Assembly (NCBI GenBank): GCA_963969495.1
Contig: OZ018324.1
Coordinates: 155,276,672 to 155,340,671 of the forward strand
Length of the DNA stretch: 64,000 nt
Reading direction: 5' to 3'
From: Ceratothoa steindachneri
Lineage: Eukaryota > Arthropoda > Malacostraca > Isopoda > Cymothoidae
Shown here: piece by piece, positions 43,059-54,420 of the stretch
Layout: the number at the start of each line of letters is the position of its first letter
How positions within the stretch are numbered: position 1 is the stretch's first letter
Notes under the pieces: generated by a model
What the model was told of the DNA's origin: nothing
Database searches by the model: none
Seen by the model: only the letters and a program-made list of their open reading frames with translations
Position numbers and translations under genes: made by a program

Positions 43059-43479
43059 CCCCTCCATTCCGGGGAAAGTTGTCACTTCGAAAAAACAAAA
43101 GAGAGAAGGGACAACGATAGAGCTCCGTTGTGGGGAACTCGTTTTCTTGTACCAACCGTACCTTCCTGCACCTAACTAGTATTACCTCAATAAATATCAT
43201 TATTTTGATCTTTTGATTACAGGGGAAAAAAACCTTTAATACAAACTTAATAAAAAAAGGGGCATGGCACAATGAAATGATATAAAATTAGTACATATGG
43301 GACAAAATAATTTATACGTAATTTAATGGGTACAAATATATATACATACAAAAAAAAATAAGCATTGAGCGCTACAAAATTCAGACATATCCATTAACTA
43401 ATTATCTTACAAGAAAATTTAATTTAAGTCGTACAAGACGGTATTTACATACATAGAGCTCCTAATCCTACGAATACAA
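43059..43479 (-). other. gypsy 3' UTR and polypurine tract
   Basis: AT-rich non-coding segment between the gag-pol stop and the LTR. No integrase coding is seen here, so integrase is missing from this copy. Confidence 0.65.
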
Positions 43480-46154
43480 TTACTCTACGCTATTCGGTAA
43501 CGCATTCCTACTGAGTGCGTCAGCGACCTGGTTATCGGAACCTTTTATATAATTTATTTTAAATTGATACTCTTGCAAGAGTAAACTCCAGTGCATGATT
43601 CGGCCGTCGGAGTGTGGCACATTCCTAATATAGGCTGACGGACGGTGGTCAGTTCCTATCTGAAATTCTTTTCCTATCAAGTACATTTTGAATTTGTCTA
43701 TAACCCAGATAATTGATAGAGCTTCCTTCTCTATAGTGGCATATCTCTTTTCGCGTGGTAATAATTGGCGACTAGCATATGCAACTGGATGACTCGTTCC
43801 GTCATCCTCGTATTGAAGGAGTACACCTCCAATGCTCTCGTTGCTCACGTCGGTCTTAATCCCAAAGGATTTTTCCGGGTTGGGCAACTTTAAAATGGGG
43901 GCAGAAATGAGCTTACTCTTGAGCTGATTAAAATGGGAAATAGCGACATCGTTCCAACGTAGACGATCGGGGGAATTCTTTTTTTGAAGCGAGCTGAGGG
44001 GCGCCGAAATTGCAGCGAAATTCGGAACGAATCGCCGATAGTACGAAGCTGATCCTAGGAACGATCTCAATTGCTTCTTTGTAATCGGGAGGGGCATGTC
44101 AGAGATTGCCTTAATCTTGTTCTCTTGGGGACCTAACTGGCTTTGTCCTATTTTGAAACCCAAGTATTTTAGGGTTTCGTGAGCAAAATGGCATTTGCTG
44201 GGGTGAATGATGAGGCCATTTACGCGCAGTCGCTCGAAAAGAGTTAATAGGGGGGTTAAATGGTGACTCCATTCAAATAGTTCTTGTAGCTGACTCTTTT
44301 GATGTGGTGTCAGCTGCGCGTCAATATCCAGGTCAGAGGGTTCCAAAAACTCGCCTGGTAGGGAAGGAGGAGGGTAATCGGCATCAGGTTGGATGCACAC
44401 TGTCTGGATTACATTAAGGGACTCCACGGGGTAATCCTCTTCAAGCGCTGATGTTTCGTCCAGTACTACGAAGGTATCTCCATGGGCGCGTTGGGGGTAC
44501 TTTTTTTCTTGGGGTCCACGGACAGTCTCCGTGTCCTTGTCTTGGGCCTTATCGCCTAAGGGTGTTAGTAATTCACACTCCTTTTGTGCGGTCCTAAAGT
44601 CCTGGTTAAGGGTCTCCGAGAAATCGGACGATATCGGGGTTCTGATTGCGACGGGCTCCTGGGCTTCTTTCTTAGCTCGGCCTCGAGGAAGGGCGGCTTG
44701 AGACACAGGGTCGGAACTTACTTGGGGGCTCTGTCCTATAAGTACGCAACAGAATTGTATGGGTGCTGAAATGACTTCAGCCCAGCCATCATAATATTGA
44801 CACTGCAGGTAACATCTAACGACGGGGAATTGGTTCGCCCGCCCAAGGTAGTCATGTACCACCGCAAATTTTTCGTGGTTAGGGTCCACTGGGGGGAGGA
44901 GCTTGTCGGACACGATGAAACACGTACATCCTGTGTCCCTGACGAGAGTCGATACTCGGCAGCCGTTCACGCTGCCCTCCTCAAATTTCAAAGTTCCCGA
45001 TGAACTTTTATCAAACATAAAATTTACCTGGTGGCCTGACGGAGGGGGAGAAGTTGCTGCTTGGGTCTGCACCACCGGAGGAGCCGGTGTGGCATTAATC
45101 TGGTGAACTTGGTGGGCTGGTCCACTTTTAAGCCTAGAATTTTGGGGGCAATTCCAGCTCATGTGGTTTTCTACACCACAGGTGAAGCATATGATTGGTC
45201 GCTTCGGGAAGAGAGATAGAGGAGAAATCTTAACGGGAGGTTTGGAGTCCCGTTGTTGGTTTTGGGGAAAGAAGTTTTGGGGTTTTACGGGGCTCGGAAA
45301 CTTCGTCGGCTTTCCTGTGAAGGGGCGCGAATCCTTCCTTCTTTCCTTGTAGGGGGATTGGTGAGAAGTTCGATTCTCCTTTGGATATAAATTATGGTTG
45401 GCGGCATAGACATCCGCTTCTTCGGTACTTTCTTTAAAGGTCTGGCACCGACGATCCTTGACGAACGCGCGGATCTCCGTCGGGAGAGACGCCAAAAATT
45501 GATCCCGCAACACGAAGTCTGTTAAGGACTCGTAGTTAGGATCAACCTTTGAGGATTCTAACCAAAATTTAAAATTCCTCTGAAAAATGTATCCGAATTG
45601 ACGGAACGTCTGTCCGGGTTTAATACGACCTCCTCGAAATTCTTGGCGGTAGAAATCGGGAGTCATATTATGAGCGGCCAATAACTCAGCTTTTAAGGTG
45701 CTGTAGTTAATTGTACACTCAGATGGTAAAGATATAAAAATTTCATGCAATTTACAATTTGACAAGGGAAGTAATCTGGCTACACCTTCAGCCTCCAGAT
45801 CCATGTTATTGATTTCGAGGATCTTTTCGAAGTGGGCTAAAAATGCTCCGAAATCCTCTCCATCCTTGAAATTGGGGAGCTTTAGTGAGAGATTAGGAGG
45901 GGGGGGGGGGCTTCGGAACGGGAACTGGCTGACTGTATCTCTGCTTCAACACGAGCTAATTCAATCTGATGGTGAAGCTCAGCTTGTCTTTTCCGTTCCT
46001 CTCTTTCTTCTCGTTGGGTTTCTCTTTCTCTTTCTTCTCGTTGGATTTCTCTTTCTCTTTCTGTTCTTTGCTCCTCTTGAACGTACTCAATTATTTCTTT
46101 TCCGGAAAGTCCCAAGGATTCTCCTTGCGGTTTAAAAATTTCGAACTGAGTCAT
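43480..46154 (-). pseudogene. Ty3/gypsy gag-pol, RT core deleted in frame, integrase absent
   Basis: Minus-strand polyprotein starting MTQFEIFKPQGESLGLSGKE (46154), with a Glu/Arg-rich coiled coil, then a frame break at a G-run (45898-45911) and a long open frame to 43480. Order: capsid-like block (GQTFRQFGYIFQRNFKFWLE), one zinc knuckle CFTCGVENHMSWNC, protease VRDTGCTCFIVSD, linker, RT thumb (PSKCHFAHETLKYLGFKIG), RNase H (GIKTDVSNESIGGVLLQYED; ALSRNA at the end). At about 44270 the linker joins directly to the thumb (LQELFEWSHHLTPLL), removing fingers and palm with the catalytic YxDD. Non-autonomous. Confidence 0.88.
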
Positions 46155-46562
46155 CTTTGCACTTGGGGGCGCACTAGTCAACCAACTAAAATTCCTTGCA
46201 ACAAGAATTATGCCTCTATATGTAGAATTAGCCTACCTAAATATGGGCGCTGACCTATTCGTACTTGGTTTCTCGATCTAAATAACCACTGACTAAAATC
46301 ACCCCCCAAAAAAACTTCCTTGAGCTACTCCAGCTTCTTAAGTTTCAAAAAAGAGGATAGCAATCGTTAAAACAAAAGGGAACTACTATACTCTATTATT
46401 ATAACGAATAACACTATGCTTTACTCGACTGAGACCTGTGTTTGCAAAGATATAGCGTTAAACCTTACACACTTGATACCAAATTTAAATAAGCATAAAT
46501 CTGCCATTACAGCCCGTGTAAGTGTACCTTCTGTTACAACCTTCTTCTAGAGGGTACAGCCC
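46155..46562 (-). other. gypsy 5' leader without a recognisable 5' LTR
   Basis: Between the gag start and the resumed hAT sequence at 46563. It shows no similarity to LTR A/B/C, so the 5' LTR has been lost, together with roughly 25 codons of the hAT frame. Confidence 0.55.
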
Positions 46563-48644
46563 TCTCAATCAGAGTCTGATTTGGCTGTACAGGAGGGTGT
46601 GTTTGCTTACCACACCATCAGACACAATCACAGTTTCAGATCAATGGACTGCACAGCATTACTGAATCGGAAGCTCTATGAGCCAAAGTTCTCATGTGCA
46701 AGAACAAAATGTGATGCCATAGTGACAAATGTATTTGCACCCTGGGCCATGACACTATTAATAGAAGATCCTAACCAAGCTGAGTTTGTGCCTTTGTCTG
46801 TTGATTGTTTAAACCATGGCCATGTAAAACTGCTGCCAATACTTGTCAGGTACTGCAAGTATTGGCAAGTGCTTGCGTTGAAACGAAACTTTTGGATTTT
46901 GTAGAGATGAAAGGGGAAACTTCTGCAGAGATTTCCGAGGAGATTCTTATCGCTGTCCGGAGACAGAGTCTAGAAGACAAAGTTGTAGTATTCTCGGCTG
47001 ACCACACGAACACCAACTTTTGGGGACTTAACATGGCAGGAAGGGTAAATGTCCACGCCAAGGTTAAAGACTCCCTTCAACGAGAGGTGATTGGCCTCGG
47101 TTGCCCAGCACATATCATCCACAACATAACGCGAACTGCACTGGATATGGTTCCCTTAGATGTGGAATATCTACTAACAAAGATATTCGGATATTTCCAC
47201 ATCTTTACGGTCCGTGAGGAGAGACTGAAGACATTCTGTGACTTTGTGGGTGAAGACTACTACAATATTTTGGGTCACTGTAATGTCCGTTGGTTATCCA
47301 TGCTCACAGCCTTAGAGCGAGTCCTCAGGGTGTATGCCTCACTAAAATCACTTTTTCTCTCTGAGGAGAAAAGTCATGTGGTCCTCCGCAAGTTTTTTGA
47401 AGATCCCTTCACCGAGCTGTGACTAGCCTTTGTCCACGGAAACCTGGGTATTTTCAATGAGCCCATTAATACAGGCCAAGACCGTTGCGCAGTTGAGTCT
47501 GCTGTCATTCTGAGACATTTTCAGGCAAAACTGACTGCAAGACGTAATGATAACTTCCTTACAGTAATGGTCAGAGTTCCTCTTAGAGACCTAGAGGAAA
47601 ATGGTTTAATCACAAAAGAAACCTTCCTGGGGAAATCGAAGTGCTTCTTTAACACTGCAGTAAAATACCTTGAAGCTTTGGATAAGCATGCCGACGACCT
47701 CCAAGACCTCAGCTGTCTCCTCCTGAAAAAGCAGTCTCACCGGTTGGAAATTGAAAAAAGCATTAAAAAACCCTCAGAAGAAAATGCTCTAACATTAGAA
47801 TTGACGAAGACATTCTTTTGGATGAGGTGTCTGGTTTCCAGGAGTTCCTTCAGGGGGGAATAGTGGAGGAATGGAAGAGAGAGGATACACCTCTCATTCA
47901 GAGATGGGGCTCAGTTAAAATGCATTTTCAACTAAATGAAATTCCAATCATCAACATTACTAGATTGGCATCTGTAGTAATCTGTCTACCAGGTAGCAAT
48001 GCCTCTGTTGAGAGGGGGTTTTTTCCTTAATGAATGATATGTGGACCGCTGAGAGAAATCGGTTCACAGTCTCTACCATGAAGGCCCTGCTAACAGTGAA
48101 GACCAACTTCAACCATCTGCCATGTCAGGATTTTATGGAGAAGTTGACCAAAAACAAACCGATACTTAAAAAGATACACTCCTCTGAGAAATACACATAT
48201 TAGGTTAGTGCACCAGTCAGAAATCTTCAAATCAGAATACATTCAATATTTCAAATCCAAACACTGTCCCTTCCCTTTTGATTATGGTCATTATGACCTC
48301 TTATTTTTACTCTTTTAGAATGCCAGGAATAAGGAGGAGGCCTTAGTTTTGGTGAAGTGTCTGGTTGATACCTGTTTTTTACAGCTGATTGTATGGATGT
48401 GCTTGATCTCAGCTATTTTGATAAGAGAAATATAATCTTATTCTTAATAAATTGAATTTTTTTCACTTCTTTTGCAATTTAGGATAAATAGCGCGAGGGA
48501 ATTTTTGATTACTGCTTTATAAATGGTAAGGGCACTGTCCCCGTTTTAGTTTTTCCATGACAAAAAGAATGCATGTTTTGGAGGTTTTTACGTCTCTGAA
48601 CCGAAGATGTCCCCGGATTTTGTCTCAGAAATCTGGTTACCTTA
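46563..48644 (+). mobile_element. hAT transposon, right part: transposase core, dimerisation region and right end
   Basis: Resumes the hAT transposase after the gypsy insertion: SQSESDLAVQEGVFAYHTIR, KLYEPKFSCARTKCDAIVTN, PLSVDCLNHGHVKLLPILVR, a frameshift near 46855, LDFVEMKGETSAEISEEILI, GLGCPAHIIHNITRTALDMV and ILGHCNVRWLSMLTALERVL. A stop at 47420 and shifts near 47800 and 48028 follow. The C-terminal hAT dimerisation block has VICLPGSNASVERGFF, then MWTAERNRFTVSTMKALLTV, ending at 48201. The right terminus (TAAGGTAACCAGATTTCTGA inverted) ends at 48644, followed by GCCTAACC. Inactive. Confidence 0.88.
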
Positions 48645-48647
48645 GCC

Positions 48648-48710
48648 TAACCTTAACTTCCGATAGCCTTGATCACCTAATTCGCTGAAGGCCTATTCCG
48701 AAAAAGACCC
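48648..48710. repeat. right arm of the inverted-repeat element split by the hAT
   Basis: Inverse of 40331-40396, ending AAAAAGACCC. It starts within the hAT target duplication. Confidence 0.7.
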
Positions 48711-48857
48711 CCCAAAGTAATTATAAGAGATTGATATTGATGTATTTTGAATGCACTTGATAGTTTAAACATACGAACAAGTTAATTTAATCCAAATAAG
48801 TTATTAGAGAACTTACGCTTAAATAATCCCGAGACACTTTTCTTTAGCTTTACTTAC

Positions 48858-49078
48858 AATTTAATTTGCCCTTTCTCAGATGTATCCTTCAAGTATTGGT
48901 CGAAAAGATCGTTCAAACTCGTAACATTAATTCCGTTCGCCACTTGAGAAGCATATTCCATGTTAGTGACCATCTGTGCTTCATCAGTACTGAATGGAGA
49001 TATATGGTGTGGAGAAGGGACTGGATCAACTCTCATTACCATTTCACCAGTTTTGTCGAGTAGTGAGTCCAGATATGT
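48858..49078 (-). CDS. exon 2 (visible) of a lipid-transport domain gene
   Basis: 221-nt exon between a GTGTCATTTCAG acceptor and a GTAAGT donor. Phase 0 at the start, two bases left over, which exon 3 completes. It encodes TYLDSLLDKTGEMVMRVDPV, TDEAQMVTNMEYASQVANGI and DLFDQYLKDTSEKGQIK. It precedes the diagnostic exon 3. Confidence 0.68.
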
Positions 49079-49174
49079 CTGAAATGACACACTATTGAAC
49101 AATTGTACTAGATCGTAAAAGGTTTAGGGAATATTAAGAATATTCGGATAATTTGAACAGCATGTGACACTTAC

Positions 49175-49258
49175 CTTAAATTCTGTCATTTTTTTAGGGG
49201 TAATTGGAATGCCAGAGGTGATGGACTCAAGTAGAAGGGGAGCGTATTTCACATTGGA
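49175..49258 (-). CDS. exon 1 (visible) of a lipid-transport domain gene
   Basis: 84-nt (28-codon) exon with a CTTATTTTTAG acceptor and an AAG|GTAAGT donor. It encodes SNVKYAPLLLESITSGIPIT and PKKMTEFK, in phase with exon 2. Upstream exons (signal peptide and beta-barrel) were not recognised within the window. Confidence 0.6.
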
Positions 49259-49405
49259 CTAAAAATAAGAAAATGAGGATTCTTAAATTTATCAGCCATA
49301 AACGAAGTTCATTGGCTATTGCAAAGAAATAACCTCATAATATTCATTTATCTTTCTCAACCCCTCTTTCTCAATATCTCGCGATGTCACAATCACTCTC
49401 TCGTG

Positions 49406-49438
<33 letters not shown>
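49259..49438. repeat. intron with short (TA)n tract
   Basis: A (TA)n run at 49411-49438 abuts LTR C. Confidence 0.7.
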
Positions 49439-49442
<4 letters not shown>

Positions 49443-50827
49443 GTAGAATAGACTCTCGATGATATACCATTCATAACTATTCGTTGAGGGAATTATTCAA
49501 ATATTTCGAGTGCGTGGTAATCTGATTGACCGAGGTTATTTATCTTCAATTTTGCTTAAGAAGTGGAACTGAGCTCAAGGATAATAATATGGCTATCATT
49601 AATAAAATAGAGTTTTATTAATTAAACTATCAACAACACACAAAAGAAAATGTTTACATAAACGGACAATGGAAAGGGTCGTGGGAAAATCTGACTAATC
49701 CGAGGATTAAGATTAGGAGAGATTTAAAAAGGTAAACAAATAAAAATTAAAGGGATGGGGTGGTTCGCTAAACCATTTAAAGCACAGGGTAGGGTTGACA
49801 AAAAGTTAGATAATTAAAGGTAATGCTCAGCTTACGTAATTACAAAGTTGTTGTGCAGAGACAGGCGATGCGAAGGAATCTTCGGTCCACTGGCGAGTTC
49901 CAGCAGAAGGGTTCTTCAGGAGTTGTCCTTAGCGAAGGAGAAGGACTGTCTTCGAAGAGTGAGAGCGAAGTGGGACTCGGAGATACGAGCGATCTTTGTG
50001 AGAGCAAATCGGGGATGTTTTGGATGAACAATGGAGGTTATCGTTGAAACCAATCGTTCTCTTGAAGAACGTTAAAAAGGGGGAATCAAATTATCCTGAC
50101 GTGATGTCTTGGGAATGAGAACCGTTTCTTGACGAACGGGCTTGAAGAACAATGGCTGTTCTAACGTTGTTCTCTTCTGAACAACAGAGGATGTGAGAAC
50201 CGTCTCTTGTCAACGGGCTCAAAGAACAACGGCTGTTCTAACGTTGTTCTCTTTCTGAACAACAGGGGGGGAGGGTGAGAACAGTTTCTTGTAAACGGGC
50301 TCAAAGAACAATGGCTGTTCTAACGTTGTTGTCTTTCTGAACAAAAGGGGGGGGCCTTATTGACTTGGCGTCTCGAAGGCACGAACCTTGGCACTCAAGG
50401 GATATTGTCCTCTTCTGGACAATAAAGTGGTTCTCGAGGTAGAGAGCTCTCAGGGGTGCACAAGGTGAGACCGGATCGGCGTGATGTCTCGCCGAAGATA
50501 ATCTGGATCTGATCTGATCTTATTGGGAAATGCTGTTGTATAAGTACCCGGAGCCATCTCCTTGGCGTAGGGGACAATTGAGTGGGAGGCTCGGGGAAAT
50601 GCTCCGGTCGCGCTTGGAAAAAAACCTTATCTGCCCGTAAGCCTAACTCAATCTGGCGAGTTTGACGAATGGAAGCGAAATGGGGGGGAGAGATGACCTC
50701 CTTGGTTAAATATTGACTCAGGTGACGATAACGCGCCCTGCTTGCTCTCGAAGATGCACGTGGGTAGCAATGTTTCTAACCATGTGATAGCGGCTGAATT
50801 TAAGCGGCCTCAGACCGTTCTATCACA
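49439..50827 (-). mobile_element. solo LTR C of the gypsy family
   Basis: 1389 bp with TGTCGTAG...CTATCACA ends. It is flanked by ATATA on both sides (49434-49438 and 50828-50832), a possible 5-bp target duplication but inside TA-rich DNA. Only three of the roughly 80-bp units are present (50115-50345). An additional 190 bp (about 49900-50090), absent from LTRs A and B, precedes them. No internal region. Confidence 0.85.
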
Positions 50828-51640
50828 ATATATCTCTCTCAATAACTCTCATTCTCTTAATTACTATCTCTCAAACACTCGCTATCAACCATTTTCTTTC
50901 TCGATTACTCGCGTTTAATTATTTTCTTTCTAAATCTCCCTCTCTCTCAATCACCTTTTTTTTAAACACTCAAACACTCAGCTTAAACACTCGCTCTCAA
51001 TAATCTCTAAAGCTGACAATCATCATCTCCCCCAATCACTCGCTGATTGTAAAATCATTCTCTCTCTCTCTCTCTCCTAATCACTCGCTCTCAATCAAGT
51101 TCTCCCTCAATCGCTCTCTATCAACCACTTATTCTCAAACTCTCTCTCTGAATCACTCTTTCTTAAACGCTCGCTCTCAATCACTCTTAATCACGAGCTC
51201 TCAATCATTCTCTCAACAATTCTCTCTCTCAATCATTCTCACTTTCTACCTAATTCTCTCTCTCAATCATTCTCACTTTCTACCTAATTCTCTCTTTCAA
51301 TTAGTCTCTCTCAATCACTCATAACTATATCAATCTCTCTCCCCCTCTCTTTCTCTCACTCCTTCAATTAGTCTCTTAATCACTGTATACCTCTATATCA
51401 TTATTTTTTCTCTCTTTCACACACCTTCAATTAACTTCTCTTAATCACTCTCTATAACTCACCTTCACTCTTTCAATTAGCCTCTCTCACTCAATATATA
51501 ACCCTATATTACTCTCTCTCTCATTCCGTCAATTGATCCCTCTCAAGCACTCTATAAGTCTCTCTCTCACACTTTAAATTAGATTCACTCTCCATTACTT
51601 GTTATCCATCACTAGCTCTCCATCGCTGATCTAAAGAGGA
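50828..51640. repeat. degenerate CT-rich satellite, left block
   Basis: Built from drifting copies of a 50-65-bp unit: TTCAATTAGTCTCTCTCAAT, then CACTCTATAACTCTATATCA, then CTCTCTCT. Clear units start near 51298, 51364, 51427, 51472 and 51529. It continues at 53216 beyond a CR1 insertion. Confidence 0.8.
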
Positions 51641-53215
51641 ATAAGTCCCCTGGCCCGGACAGGCTTCTACCTAAAGTGTTGAAATAAGTGCGCGATCAAG
51701 TGTCACGACATCTGAACACAATCTGCAACATGTTAATCCGGACCGGATGCGTTCCTAGAGACTGGCGTGAAGCGGAGGTGACTCCTATCTTCAAGAAACG
51801 AGACCGTAGCCAGCCGTCCAACTACCGACCTATTAGCTTAACCTCAATAGTCGGTGAACTCATGGAAATCATGATGGTGGACAAAATGACGTCATATTTA
51901 GAATCAAACCTGCTACTGAGGAGTTCCCAGCACGGTTTCCGAAGGCAACGGTCATGCCTAACGAACCTTGTGGAATTCTTCCACTTCGTTTTCACTGAGC
52001 ATGATCGGGATAAGGCGGTGGATGTTATCTACTTAGACTTTCCAAAAGCCTTTGATAAGGTACCACACTGCTGCAAACTCTGAAAAGTGCGTACGCTGGG
52101 CATAGACGGAAATGTAGCAGGTTGGATAGAGAACTGGCTAAGCGGCAGACGGCAACGGGTGGTGCTGAATGGACAAGCTTCTAAGGGGATGCCCATCACC
52201 AGCGGTGTACCCCAAGGTTCTGTCCTGGGACCCCTACTTTTCACCATCTATGTTAACGACATGGATGGTGACATGGTTGCCAAGATTTCTAAATTTGCCG
52301 ATGATACCAAGCTTGGTATGAACGTTGCAAAGGATGGAAATACTGCCCGTCTGCAAGCTGATCTTGGGAAGATTGGGGAGTGGTCTAATACGTGGCAAAT
52401 GCCTTTCAACGTAAACAAATGCAAAGTGATGCATATCGGCCACTGAAATCCCCAATCACCCTATATCCTTAATGGCACTGCTCTTGAATCTACCAACACT
52501 GAGAAGGACTTGGGTGTAACTATCACCAGTGACCTCAAGTTCTCGAAACAGTGTATTGAGGTGGAGAAGAAAGCCCAAAGGATGTTAGGGTATATAAAGC
52601 GACAGTTTGGATATCGGAACAAGGAGATAGTACTGTGTCTGTACAACTCCCTCGTCCGACCGCACCTGGAGTATGCCGTACAATTTTGGAGTCCTTCGTT
52701 TCGAAAGGACATCGCAAGATTGGTACGCGTCTAAGCCAGGGCAACCAAACTGATTCCCTCTATCAGGTATATGAGTTATAATGATAAACAAAGGGAATTA
52801 GATAGGTTCTCAATGGAGACCCGTAGACTACGTGGTCAGCTTATCGAAGTGTTTAAAATACTTCGAGGCTTCGACAGACTGGACTACGGGGATATTTTCT
52901 AGCTCAGCGAGGGAAGAACAAGAAATCACGGCTACAAACTTGAACTGAAGCGATACCACCGTGAACTGTGTGGAATATTCTTCACATACAGTATCTGTGG
53001 GAGTTGGAATGTACTTCCGACGGAAGTTGTCAACAGTGAATATGTTGACCAGTTCAAGTCAAGACTAGATAAAGTCTTGCAAAATCACCTTTAAGATCCT
53101 CGCGAGTGATCTTCGAGGTTGCCAACGGACACCTTCGAGGATTGCGCCAAAAGTACCCTCCATGTATAGACTGTAAGGTCTTCTAGGGTACTTATTTTCC
53201 TTGTAGCTTCTTGTA
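51641..53215 (+). pseudogene. CR1-type LINE ORF2, RT and 3' end
   Basis: 5'-truncated CR1-like copy inserted in the CT satellite. RT blocks: NKSPGPD, NYRPISLTSIVGELMEIMMV, FRRQRSCLTNLVEFFHF, VIYLDFPKAFDKVPH, a stop, GVPQGSVLGPLLFTIYVNDM and the catalytic KFADDTKLGM (about 52290-52320). Then LKFSKQCIEVEKKAQRMLGY and SLVRPHLEYAVQFWSPSFRK. About five stops or shifts are present (51686, 52081, 52444, 52732, 52901). The 3' UTR hairpin (53151-53193) and the CTTGTAGCTT repeat end match the CR1 fragment at 15.5 kb. Confidence 0.9.
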
Positions 53216-53633
53216 GCTCTCAATAATTCTTTTTCTCTATCTCTGCTTCTATCTTGATCATTCTCTCTCTCACTTTATCACCTTCAATTAGTCTTACCAA
53301 TTATTTTATAACTATATAGCTCTCTTTTACTCCTTCAATTTGTCTCTTTCAATCAGTCTATAACTCTATATCACTTTCTCTCTCCTTTAATTAGTTTCAT
53401 TGTCCATTACTCACTCTACATTACTTATTTTCTAACACTGACTCTCAATCACACTCTCCTTCGCTCTTCCACTCTCAATCGCTTGGTCTCTTTCTTGCTC
53501 AATAAATCATTCCTTCTATATCTCTGCCCTATCCTCATTCCATCCAACTTCCCCCCTTTTCCTTCCTCTTCCCCTTCCTCCTCCTTTCTCTCTCTCAATT
53601 ATTCTCTCTCAATCACTTTATAACCCTTTATCG

Positions 53634-53680
<47 letters not shown>

Positions 53681-54420
53681 GCGCTCATTCAATTAGTCTC
53701 TCTCGATCACTCTATAATTCGATATCACTAATATTAGTTACTCTCTCTCTCTCAATCATATTCTACATCAATCACTCAAAATCTCTCTATCACGCTCTTT
53801 CACTCTCTCTCTCTCTCATTCTAACTAAATCACACACTCATAATTTCAATTACTCTCTCCACCCAAACACTCTCTATCACTCTTTTTACCAAAAGCATAT
53901 CTATCAATCTCTCTCAATTACACTCAGCATATCACTCTAGCTCTCACCATCATGCTCTCTCACTTTTCAATCACTAGCTCCCCAAATGACTGTATCTCAA
54001 GCATACTCTATCAATCACTCCCTTACTCATAATCTCTCGCTTTATCTCAAGCATTATCTATTAATTAATCACTTCATCACACATTCTCCATCGCACATTC
54101 TCTTTCACACATTTTACATTACTCTCACTATTACTGATTCTCTAACACCCACTCTTCTTTACTCAGTCTATTACTCACTCTCCATTACCTAGTCCAATAC
54201 TCACTCTCTATCACTCTCTCCCCATCACTTATTCTCCATTATTTTCTCCATTAATCAGTCCATTACTCATTCTCCATTACCAGTCCATTAGTCACTATTC
54301 ATCAATCATTCCCCAGCCCTCATTCTACATTACTCACTCTCCATCTCTCTTTCTTCTCTCTTAATCTTTCGCTCACTTTCTCTCTCAATCTTTCTCTATC
54401 TATCTATTTATCTATCTCTC
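53216..54420. repeat. degenerate CT-rich satellite, right block
   Basis: Continuation of the array at 50828-51640, with units near 53284, 53334, 53590 and 53685. It includes a (CA)n run at 53648-53679. The right half shifts to (CATTACTCACTCTC)-type units. Confidence 0.75.

Noticed and set aside
44584..45352. Plus-strand ORFs of 61-68 codons
   Set aside because: Antisense shadows of the gypsy gag-pol frame.
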